Notes under the pieces: generated by a model
Told to the model about the DNA's origin: nothing
The model's input: only the letters and a program-made list of their open reading frames with translations
Databases searched by the model: none
Part shown: positions 44,485 through 53,529 of the stretch, one piece after another
Position numbering within the stretch: the first letter of the stretch is position 1
How the letters are laid out: the number at the start of each line of letters is the position of its first letter
DNA from: Saprolegnia diclina VS20
Lineage: Eukaryota > Oomycota > Saprolegniomycetes > Saprolegniales > Saprolegniaceae
Reading direction: 5' to 3'
Assembly (NCBI RefSeq): GCF_000281045.1
Contig: NW_008246115.1
Span: 226,951-290,950 of the forward strand
Length of the DNA stretch: 64,000 bases
Translations under genes and position numbers: made by a program

Positions 44485-45570
44485 ATGGTGTATTGCCCGA
44501 TCTGCAAGCGCAACGATGGCAAGAAGCATGGCTTCACGGCCGGCCACGTGCGCAAGGCCGAGGCCTTTGTCGCGAGACAGATGCAGAAGACCACGGAGCT
44601 CCTAGAGCGGGCGAAGACGCCGCCGTTCTGGTGTGTCTTCTGCGATGCCGACCAAGACGACATTGCACACCTCGCGACCAAGGCCCACACCATGGCTGTG
44701 CGTATGTTCTGCAAGACGCACCGCTGCACCTTCGACCCAAAGCTCATGGGCAGTCCTCTACCATTACGAGAAGAGCCTACGCCCAGCGAGCCCGTCGTAG
44801 CGACCGTACCTACCGAGCCGGCCGCTGGTCGCCGCGCCGACGTCCAAGCTGCGTTCTTGGACTCGGTGGCCACGCGGCTGCACGAACGCTCTGGCGGCGT
44901 TGCTATCCCGACGCCTCGACTGCCGTCGTCGTTTCCCAACGTCACGTCTCCGCTTGGCGTGATCCAGAATCCCACCGGCGTTGACGCAGAGACTGGCGAC
45001 CGCGTCTGGGGCGGCGGCATCGTCAAGGTGTCCAAGAACGCTATGACGTCATGGCCCATCGATGCGCTCGTGCAGCAACTGCTTCGCCTGCGCTTTCAAC
45101 CAACAATCCCGTCCGATGACCAGCCGCGCGTCACCGACATGGCGCATGGCCACGGCCTGAGCTCGATCCGACGCGCATGGGCGTCCAAGCCGGTTCACAA
45201 CGTCCACTCGGGCGCCGTGCCGCCGTGGCTCGTAGCGTCCACGGAAGAGTACTACCGCCGCAACGCTCGGACACCATCCACACCAACCGTCGCAACAACC
45301 TCCAGCTGGCTGCCCAAGTTTGGCGGCGTCTGGGAGGCGGGTCCGCGGAGCCAAACCAAGCGCACCTTCACGGCCCCGCTGTCGTCTCGAACAGTAAAGA
45401 GCGTCCAGCCCACGACCACACCACCGGACGCTGCACCGTCCAACCATGACCAATGCGCGTCATCGGTCGATGCCAAGGCGGTCGCCCTCGCCACGCAAAA
45501 ACAAGATTTACGCGCGAAATTGCGGGCCAAACAACTAGCAAAAGCCCCAAATATTATCACGGGCGACTAA
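44485..45570 (+). CDS. CENATAC: CENATAC (CCDC84)-like zinc-finger protein, predicted minor-spliceosome factor
   Basis: Single-exon gene, 361 residues from ATG 44485 (an in-frame ATG at 44446 adds 13 residues). Two C2H2-type units open the protein: YCPICKRNDGKKHGFTAGH and FWCVFCDADQDDIAHLATKAH. The middle has GVIQNPTGVDAETGDRVWGG and the C-terminus WLPKFGGVWEAGPRSQTKR, both matching motifs of CCDC84/CENATAC in animals and plants. In humans this protein is part of the minor (U12) spliceosome and acts on AT-AC introns; it was earlier described at centrosomes. The minor-splicing role here is inferred from homology. Tail residues are Lys/Arg/Ala-rich. Confidence 0.82.
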   Translation: MVYCPICKRNDGKKHGFTAGHVRKAEAFVARQMQKTTELLERAKTPPFWCVFCDADQDDIAHLATKAHTMAVRMFCKTHRCTFDPKLMGSPLPLREEPTPSEPVVATVPTEPAAGRRADVQAAFLDSVATRLHERSGGVAIPTPRLPSSFPNVTSPLGVIQNPTGVDAETGDRVWGGGIVKVSKNAMTSWPIDALVQQLLRLRFQPTIPSDDQPRVTDMAHGHGLSSIRRAWASKPVHNVHSGAVPPWLVASTEEYYRRNARTPSTPTVATTSSWLPKFGGVWEAGPRSQTKRTFTAPLSSRTVKSVQPTTTPPDAAPSNHDQCASSVDAKAVALATQKQDLRAKLRAKQLAKAPNIITGD

Positions 45571-45927
45571 CGACACTGTTTTCCACCTTGATTTCTTTTA
45601 ATCCACCTTGATTTCTTCGAACCGTATTCTCTCAGTGAACACTATGCTCCATCAAAGTCTCAAGTCACTTATCGCCGCTATAGCGTGTCCTCTCTTCAGC
45701 CAAGAAATTGTACTGTAGAGAATCAACGAATCCTCGTGATCTAATAGACGACGAGAAGCGGGTCCACACGAAAATGTATATAATCTTTGTTTTGGTTTTG
45801 GCGCGATAAATACCCACTAAATTACGCTAGGTTCGAATCAAAGAGGTCTGGTTGAGGTTGTCGGGATAATAAAAAAGAAAAGCCACGCGCTTCGTCTTGG
45901 CGGTGGCAGAGGTCGAGGTAAAGCGCC
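45571..45927. other. Convergent 3' flanks
   Basis: AT-rich 3' flanks of the CENATAC-like and cyclin genes. An imperfect direct repeat of AATCCACCTTGATTTCTT occurs at about 45581-45618. No gene seen. Confidence 0.55.
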
Positions 45928-47565
45928 TTAGTTGTAGCTTGGCGAGGGCACCCACGTGGTCGCCGCCCACTGCGGGTGGTACGCACTGTAGTAAGGGTCC
46001 CGACCCATCGCGAGCTGGTCGTTCGTGTACGCCTCTGGTTCGTACGCGTACGAGGTTTGGTGCTGCTGGTTCAGGTGCTGCTGGTTGCTCAGCAGCGACG
46101 GCTGGTGCTGCGTAAAGTACGTCGACGGCGACCACTCGCTCTCTGGCTCGTACACCGGTTCTTGCGGCGACGGCGGCGTCTTGAGCAGCATCGCTTGCGG
46201 CGAGCTGTGCGCCATCGGGTAAAAGACTAGCGTGCCAAAGGCCGTGCTCGTCGAGAGGACCTGCACCGCGTAGCGATCTTCCTGCGGCACCTTGGCGAGC
46301 TTGGACTGAAACTGCGCATGGACCGAGAGCGGCACGGGCTGCGTCACGTACGGCAGGTAGTGCTGCATCCAGACGACGCACTCCCACACGTTCTCGGGCT
46401 TGACGAGCAGCAAGTGCGAGAGGGCGTACAGGTTGTGGGTGGGCGCGAGGAGGAAGAGCGCGGCGCCCCCAAGGACACTTGGTAAAAAGTTGATCGAGAA
46501 CGAGTCGAGCGTCGCAACGTCGAGGAGGTTGCACGCGAGGTGGAACACCGTCATGCGCTCCTTTGCACGCTGGAGACGCGACTCGTCCTTGCGCAGCTTG
46601 TCGGCGTAGTCATAGGACCCGCCATACTCGTAACCAACGTAGCACGGCGAGTTGTACACAGCCGGCGACGGCGGACTCGACGGCTCCTTGTACAAACCAA
46701 GGCCGTCCATCGCGAGGAGAAGCCACGTGATGGGCGTCGCCGGGTACAGCTTCCACTTGAGCTGCTTCAAAAGCGCTTCTTCGTGCGCAATCACGTCTTC
46801 TTTCGTCGTGTAGATCGACGGCGCGGTGACCTTCTTGCTGCGACCGCCACGCTTGCCTTTGCCTTTGGCCTTGGCATGGTCGGGCACGGTCTCGCCCGAC
46901 TCGCGCTGGACAGCTTCGAGAATGTCCGTGACCGACGGTGGGTTGACCTCTTCGATTTTGCTGGCGAGGACGAGGACGGTCGCGGCCATGAGGATGTTGG
47001 GGTGCTCGGCCGTTTTCGCAAAGTTGGGCGCAAAGATCTGGCCGCGCGCGAGCCAGGACGAGAGGAAGACGCGCGTCATGTACGAGCAGGCCAAGTGGCA
47101 CGTCTCGCGCTTGAGGCCTAGCGCCGAGCCCGTCGAGAAGATGCGGTGCACGAGGCGGCCACGCGCCGTGTGGAAGATGGACCAGTCGAGCGTCGGCGTC
47201 GCAATCGCATTCTGCGCGTAGAGGTGCACCGCGTACTCGTCTTGCATCTCGCGGTACCGGTAGTTCTGGATCATCTCGACGTCGAGCTCGATCGTGTCGA
47301 GCGCCATGGCGTTGCCCATGGCACCGGTGCGGAAGTGGGCATCGCCCTTCGTATCGGCGTGAAGGCCGAGAAAGGTGCTGGCGTACATGCAGCGGTCAAG
47401 CAGAGCTCGAGACGACGGGTGGTATGCAGCGAGCGCTGGCGACGACGGGCGACGGTCACCGGGGCGGGCGGGCGCTGGAGCTGGCGTATGTAACACAACT
47501 GCGGGTTTCGCAATTCTAAAAAACTGGCCCTTGGTCTTTATTTTTTCAAAAGATTTATGTCGCAT
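45928..47565 (-). CDS. Cyclin-like protein (A/E-type cyclin box) with basic insert and Gln/Tyr-rich tail
   Basis: A single long frame to the stop at 45928; the first ATG is at 47565 (545 residues), with an alternative ATG at 47388. The cyclin box spans roughly LDWSIFHTARGRLVHRIFST through PITWLLLAM and includes the conserved ASKIEEVNPPSVTDILEAV. Within it an insert, AKGKGKRGGRSKKV, sits between helices. A second box half follows (ACNLLDVATLDSFSINFLPS, LGGAALFLLAP). The last 100 residues are rich in Gln, Tyr, Pro and Ser. Cyclins activate CDKs; the subtype (cell-cycle versus transcriptional) cannot be decided. Head-to-head with PIG-H (254 nt). Confidence 0.8.
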   Translation of the reverse strand: MRHKSFEKIKTKGQFFRIAKPAVVLHTPAPAPARPGDRRPSSPALAAYHPSSRALLDRCMYASTFLGLHADTKGDAHFRTGAMGNAMALDTIELDVEMIQNYRYREMQDEYAVHLYAQNAIATPTLDWSIFHTARGRLVHRIFSTGSALGLKRETCHLACSYMTRVFLSSWLARGQIFAPNFAKTAEHPNILMAATVLVLASKIEEVNPPSVTDILEAVQRESGETVPDHAKAKGKGKRGGRSKKVTAPSIYTTKEDVIAHEEALLKQLKWKLYPATPITWLLLAMDGLGLYKEPSSPPSPAVYNSPCYVGYEYGGSYDYADKLRKDESRLQRAKERMTVFHLACNLLDVATLDSFSINFLPSVLGGAALFLLAPTHNLYALSHLLLVKPENVWECVVWMQHYLPYVTQPVPLSVHAQFQSKLAKVPQEDRYAVQVLSTSTAFGTLVFYPMAHSSPQAMLLKTPPSPQEPVYEPESEWSPSTYFTQHQPSLLSNQQHLNQQHQTSYAYEPEAYTNDQLAMGRDPYYSAYHPQWAATTWVPSPSYN

Positions 47566-47818
47566 ACAAAAAGCAAGTGAAGGGCCATGAAATGTTATAC
47601 CGCCGCGTGGCGTCGATGCCGTTGGATTCCGGTAGGACTTTTTCGTTTGGGATTTTGCGGATAGAAACCTCAAACAAGGGCTTGAATTCCCGTTAACAGT
47701 ACGAAAGATCCCCTACCCCGCGTGAAAAGACGCCAAGAGGGGCCAGAAGGACGAAGAAGGCAACTTGGCTACGCGAATTTCGCTAGATTCCGGCAGGATT
47801 GCACAGCCGACGACCACC

Positions 47819-48536
47819 ATGGACCTGCGGATCACGAACTTTGGCACCGATGCCCGCGAGTACACGCTCGCGAGCGGCCGCGCCGGCGAGGCCAAGGGCC
47901 TCTTGAGCCTCCTTGGGCTGCTGAGCTCGACCACCTTATGCACGCTGCTCTACGTCTTCTTGATCCCGACGCTCTCGCCGTGGATCGGGCCAGCATATGC
48001 GACGTGGCTGCCACTGCCCACCGCAGCCGCGCGCCACGACCTCCTCACGTTCCTCGTCCCGTTCTATGTCGTCCTCGCGCTCTTCAAGTCGTCGTTTGGC
48101 GGCACCGTTGTCGAAGGTATGCATGCCATGTTGATGCGATCGATGGCTCATATTGTCGACCAGAGTCGGTCTTGGTCATCCCGGAAATCGGCGTCCAGCT
48201 GCGCAAGAAGCGCCGCAATGGCAGCGAAAAGTTCATGGTAAGGCTGTACACCAATTGCTATTGATGCATACGAGGCCATAGTTTATCGAGGCCAAGTGCA
48301 TTCGCGCCGTCGTCATCAACGAAGCCATCACGTTCGCGGACGTCATCTACTACATGGCCTTTCTCGTGCAGAACGAGCCCAAGATGATCTTGGCGTTCGA
48401 GGTAGTAGGCAACATGCACATATAGGTGCTGATCGCAGCCTAGTCGTTTCGCCCGCGCGTGCATGCCCTGCAAAAGGTCTTCCTCGGCACGAAGGGCCTC
48501 CTCTTCCCCGACGACTCGAAGATGACCATGACATAG
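47819..48536 (+). CDS. PIGH: PIG-H subunit of GPI-N-acetylglucosaminyltransferase
   Basis: Four exons: 47819-48116, 48164-48237, 48282-48401 and 48444-48536 (194 residues, the family size). Two hydrophobic helices (LLSLLGLLSSTTLCTLLYVF, LLTFLVPFYVVLALF) precede the PIG-H domain ESVLVIPEIGVQLRKK, then AVVINEAITFADVIYYMAFL and the end RPRVHALQKVFLGTKGLLFP. PIG-H is part of the ER enzyme complex (PIG-A, C, H, P, Q, Y) that starts GPI-anchor synthesis by adding GlcNAc to phosphatidylinositol. Intron 1 ends in CAG, others in TAG. Confidence 0.92.
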
Positions 48537-49014
48537 CTTGCAAGAATACACTTAGTCGAATGCCCGTATTAGTAAAAGGCAGTAGCCCACGCCTCCCTCC
48601 GACACAGTACTAGAGGCACCTTCCTCAGGTGCCAGGGCTCGGGCGTCAGCCAGTGTTTGTCTGCGTTTTGTCTCAGCTTGCCGACACCAACGTGGGAACG
48701 CCTCCGCGCCAAGAGCGGCGTGGCTGCCGCACCGCTTATCCTCGACCAGAGATGTCGATTAAGTGTTGTCGTGGCGAGGACGTGGGTCATGCGCTGGAGT
48801 CAACCCACTTCTGGTCAGCGTCACACGCCTCAAGCAGCGTCATCACCACATTCTTCTGGTTCGCGCTTCGTCGCTGCGAATACGACGAAGGCGGTCAGAG
48901 ACCTGTCCTGCGACAGCTTGACTGGTAGAGATTGAGTCTATTGAGGAGTGACAAACACATACTGGTCGGGGCAGGCGATGTCCGACAGTAGTAAGCTGCT
49001 CGTTGTATGTTTGC
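48537..49014. other. Convergent intergenic region
   Basis: Between the PIG-H and AANAT-PhzF stops. Short frames only; no recognised feature. Confidence 0.5.
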
Positions 49015-50579
49015 TCAGCCGAGGAGTGTTCCGCGCAGTGTCAAGACGGCGGTGCCAAAGAGGAAGACGCGGTCGCCGGCCACGCGGGCGCTCACGTCAC
49101 CGCCCCGCGCGCTCTTCTGTCGACCGCGGAAGCTCGCTTGTGGCAGCAGCGTCGCCCAGTACGGCGCGAGTGCGCAGTGGGCGCTGCCTGTGACGGGATC
49201 CTCGTGGACGCCGCTTCGAGGCCCGAAAAAGCGGCTATAAAAGTCATAGCCCGAGTCGACGGGCGCCGCACACGTGACTATCGTGGCACTAGTTGATAGA
49301 TGAGCGCCACATAGCAAGGTCATACGATGCGGTAGTACCGGCACTCGAGGGCGAGAAGCAAGCTAAAGTTCGGGGTCATGTCGGCAAAGGCGGTTGGGAT
49401 CACGTGGCAAATGATGTCGGTGCCGTACTGCTCGATCGCAACGACGTCATGGACGGCCACCCCGAGTGCCGCGACAAGCGTTGATGACGTCGCGACGTGC
49501 CACGCCTCGTCACGCGCCACAAAGTGCATTGTGGGAAAGTCCATCTCGATGCCAGCGATTCCGTCGGGCTGCGTCACGTAGCGTGTGGTGAGCACCCCGC
49601 TCCTATGCGATACATCAACGATACAAATGGTCATCGAATTGCGTACTTGGTGTGGAAGCGAATGGGTGCGTCCTTGGCGCAATGGCCATCGACGTACAGC
49701 GTGTAGGCGGCCGCGAGCGTCGCGTGGCCGCAAATAACGACCTCCTTGGCTACAAAGCGGCGTCCCATCGGAGGTCTACAGTATATCGTGTACCTGGTTT
49801 GAACCAGCGAAGGTGAAAGTCCATGAGGCTAGCGCCGTGCGGTGCCACAAAGGCGGTCTCGCTCAAGTTGCGCTCGAGCGCGACCTGCTGCATCCACGTG
49901 GCAGCACCAGGCGCGAAAAACTGTGTCGGAGTCAACACGACGACGGCCGCGGGGTTGCCTTCGAACGCTTTGCGTGCAAACGCGTCGACTTGAACGACGT
50001 CGATCGCTTGCGCCGCCACGCAGTCGAAGACAAGCTCGAGCCATGTGTCCTGGCCGTGGACGACCGGCGAGAGCCGCGTCACGGCAAAGCCACAGCGGAC
50101 GTACCATTGCACGAGCGCAGGCTTGGCCAGCAGCACGATCGCGTCCACGTATGGCTATCGAGAGTGAGATATATGGCTGGAATAATGGAGCGCAGTACGT
50201 GGTGCTGCTGGACGTGTGCGAGGTAGGCGCGCAGGAGGGCTGCGCCGAGGCCGTCGCAACGGTGCGCCGCCTCCACGACCACCGAGTAAATGCACAGAAA
50301 CCGGCCGCTCGGGTCGTGCGTGGAGAGACTCGCGGCCGTGAGTTCGCGCTCGGCGGCCAGCGTGCCATTGACAAAGCCAACGAGCGCTCCGTCCGACGCG
50401 TAGGCGCCAAAGAAGAAGCCACTTGCGTCCGCTAGTCGCGCCTGAATCTGGGCCAGACTCGCAGCTTCGTCCACGGGGTACGAAGCCGCTTCAATGGCAT
50501 GGGCAGCCTCGGCGTCGCCAACTTCGACAAGCCGGAACATCTCAAAACTTGCAGGAATTCTTATTGGATCGTATGGCAT
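49015..50579 (-). CDS. Fusion protein: AANAT-type GNAT acetyltransferase + PhzF-family isomerase
   Basis: Five exons on the minus strand: 50199-50579, 49794-50154, 49647-49749, 49339-49602 and 49015-49288 (460 residues). Residues 1 to about 165 are a GNAT domain of the aralkylamine N-acetyltransferase type: EAASYPVDEAASL, STHDPSGRFLCIYSVVVEAA and the acetyl-CoA loop HRCDGLGAALLRAYL. From about residue 175 the protein is a complete PhzF-family enzyme: VVQVDAFARKAFEGNPAAVV, catalytic Glu in RNLSETAFV, VVICGHATLAAAY and HEDPVTGSAHCALAPYW. Intron positions lie inside both domains with matching phases, so this is one transcript and not a run-on. Substrates are unknown; arylalkylamine or amino-acid-derived metabolism is plausible. 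Confidence 0.88.
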
Positions 50580-50806
50580 GGAGATCCGTACGTATCCATA
50601 TTATAGTTAACCTTTGTACCATATATTATGTGGACCAGACGCTAAACGTGAATGGTACACCCAGATACGCGTTTTCGCAAGTCTTCAAATTGTCCATATG
50701 CATCCATATGAAAAATGTTGCTCGTGGTCAACCGGACGTTCACCGGACGATGGTTTCCACCAATGGCATGCGAGGAGCATTTTTCTAGCAGAGCAACCAG
50801 CGGGCG

Positions 50807-51541
50807 ATGATGGGCGTCGTCAAGGCCGTCGCATGGATCGCCGCCATCGTTGGCGTCGTCTACATGAGCCTCGTGGAGAGCATCGCGCAGTCGGAAGCGC
50901 ACATCGCCTTCGTCAAGGCCGCCCTCGCGAAGCTCCGCGCCGAGCACGTGGTCGTCGACCTCGAACCGCTCGACACAACCCTCGTTGGCGAGCTCGACGC
51001 CAAGCACGCTGAGTGGCGCCGCGAGTGGGCATCGATCAAGCAACGCGATGTGAACGAGCGTCAAGAGGTCCTAGCGCACTGGAGCTCTACGAAGCAGACG
51101 ATTCTGGACGACGTGGCGGCCAAGACGTCCGAAGCCGACGCGGTCCGCGCGAATGAGCGCCGGGCCATGCACATTCTGCGCGAGTGGAGCGACGTGCGCA
51201 AGGCGATTGCGTCGACAGCGTCGCAGATCGCGTCGATCCAGTCGAAAATCGAGTACCAGGAGCGGCAAACCGCGGCCAAGAAGCGGCTTGCGGCCACCCA
51301 CGCAGACGCGATCGAGCAGCTCCGCTGGGCGCAGCAGGCCCGCGAGCGCATGTTTGAAAACGAAAAGCTCGCGGCCGAAGAGTCGATTACTCGCCGCAAG
51401 TTTTGGCTCCGCGCGCTCTTCCTCGCCGCGGGCCTTGTGACCTTTGGCGCCGTCATGATCGCGCTCGATAAAGACCGCAAGAAGGGCACGAACCTCCGTC
51501 TGTACGACTACAACCATGGCACGATCGACGACGACGAGTAG
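50807..51541 (+). CDS. Coiled-coil protein with N- and C-terminal membrane helices
   Basis: Single exon, 244 residues, from ATG 50807 (a second ATG follows directly). An N-terminal hydrophobic helix (VVKAVAWIAAIVGVVYMSLV) is followed by about 170 residues of charged coiled coil (SIQSKIEYQERQTAAKKRLA and similar). A C-terminal helix (FWLRALFLAAGLVTFGAVMI) and a short polar tail ending in acidic residues complete it. This hairpin-like arrangement resembles organelle-membrane scaffold proteins such as CCDC90/MCU-regulator-like ones, but I see no specific signature and do not assign a family. It is divergent to the AANAT-PhzF gene (227 nt). Confidence 0.72.
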   Translation: MMGVVKAVAWIAAIVGVVYMSLVESIAQSEAHIAFVKAALAKLRAEHVVVDLEPLDTTLVGELDAKHAEWRREWASIKQRDVNERQEVLAHWSSTKQTILDDVAAKTSEADAVRANERRAMHILREWSDVRKAIASTASQIASIQSKIEYQERQTAAKKRLAATHADAIEQLRWAQQARERMFENEKLAAEESITRRKFWLRALFLAAGLVTFGAVMIALDKDRKKGTNLRLYDYNHGTIDDDE

Positions 51542-53529
51542 GAACAAGTGGACCCTATTCCCCCTTAATCTATCTTTTGCATACTGTTTTGTCGTCGACA
51601 AAGTTGCACACAATTGGAGTGACAACGAATGCACTGTGAAAAAGCGTCGACTCGAGCGCACAAGGTGCCTGACGACGATTTCGCATCATGTACGTGAGGT
51701 GGCAAGTCGCCTGACCGAGCTAGCGCAGCTTGGACGTCCTGGTATCCTTACCCTCGGTAGCGATCAGCTCGCGGCCGACGATTGCCCTCGTCTGCGCATG
51801 CCGACGGCGGACGGCAAGCTTTGCTGCCCGACGATGCACGCCTTTTGCTGCCGACTTTGCCATACATACTCCCAGTACCTGAATCTTCGTGTCCCAAATA
51901 ACTCGGAACCTCCTACTGCAGCCAGCGAAGGGGCACGTGCCACGACGACTACAGTCTTCGCTCTGGCGACGGATGTCAGCAAACCACGACGAGATACGTC
52001 AATATAGCGCTAGCCAACACAAAGGGATGCAAGTCGCGATGTGGCCGACGACATCCACAAGGCAACGCTCCGGTTCTGATCAAGGAGCTCAACGTTCAGC
52101 TCCGCACCAACGACTCACTAGGCCAGCCGACGCGCAGCGGCCAGAAGAATACCCGCTTTCGTGCAGCTTGACAATGCGACGCTGCGGTCAGCCACACGAG
52201 CTAGCTGCAGTCATCGCCCGTTTGGTGTGGCGTCCTACGGTTTACCTCCTACCGACGGTTGGAAGGGTCCGCTCATCTTGGAACGATCATCGACCGGGAT
52301 GAAATTCTTCCTAGTTAGCCAACACACCGAGCCACTGTATGCCCTTTTGCAGCGAAATCAATGCAGCTTCGGTCCATTGCCCCAGGCCAAACGACAAGCC
52401 CGCATCCTCGGCGTTCTCTGCAGTACCTAGTACATACCTCCATAACACACAAAACATAGACCTTCTCTGGATTCCAAAACATGCAGCGCCGTCACTCGGA
52501 CAGTGACGGTAATCGCGTTCAACGTTTGGTGTTGAAATGACACAATTCCTGCTTCAACGTGTAGGAGCCCAGCACGATAACCCCTGATGCGCGACGGCAC
52601 CGTGGAGACCTCCGCGTGCTGCTTCAGTCGACGAGAATGACAGCTTGTGTGATTTTGAGATTCGACTCGACGATCGGCCCGTCGTCAGTCTTGTCTTGAG
52701 GACTGCACAATCTTGCTGACGTGAAACTGTCCTTTCTATCGTGCTATGCTTCTGCACCAGTCCTTCTCTCGTTCTAGCGAGGGGCCATAGAAAACTCGTT
52801 GCATCCACCAGCCATTCGAGTAGCTCCATGTATCCTAGTAGACAGTGTTGGCAGCTGAAAGTCAAGTGCAATTTGCTCGATCGACCGTACCGTGCACGAA
52901 GTGTGATAGGTCTACTTGGTGCCTAGATACACAGACGTAATGGGTGCCGTATACGCTTTGCCCAGGTCCACGACGTCACTTTCGCCAGCTGTCTTGCGAC
53001 GCCAAGCTGTCGAAGCGCCGGCTGCCAAATAAAATCGCTCGCACCAATTTTTAGGGCGGATTGAATAGAGGCAGCGTTCGGAATGGTTGCTGGCCCCAAA
53101 CGTATTCGCCTCAATCTTGACGGTCGATGCTGCAGCCGTGCACGAACCTGCTTCAAGCTCAAATTTCGTACATATCTTCTGCGCAACCATAGGAAAAGGG
53201 CTCCGACACCGTAGGAAAAGGCGTGTCTGTGCAAACGAAAGCTTCGCGTTCGAGTGGTATAGGTCGTTTGACGAGCTACTGTGTCTCGCGTTCTGGGTGC
53301 AGCCGCATACCCACGATATTTACAACCATCGGCGCCAGATTCTGCCCGAGATTCCTTCCACAGCTAATTGAATCCACTGCGAATCTGAAGACCATATGTC
53401 TCGTCTTCGAAAACACATGCTACACGTTACCACGCCGGCGCAAGCACTCCAGCGAAATGTGTGGCCTTTGGCTCGTCCACGCTCCGTCGACTCATTCTCG
53501 CATTTCCCGCCTGAGCATCAAGCAGCACC
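51542..53529. other. Gene-free stretch of 2 kb
   Basis: No frame with the local codon bias. A 92-codon minus-strand frame at 52912-53190 begins with ATG but has no recognisable domain and is not called. Confidence 0.5.

Noticed and set aside
45825-45850. tRNA B-box-like GGTTCGAATC
   Set aside because: The flanking bases do not form a T-stem and there is no acceptor stem or A-box at the right distance.
52912-53190. 92-codon minus-strand frame beginning with ATG
   Set aside because: No domain, signal peptide or local codon bias; insufficient to call a gene.
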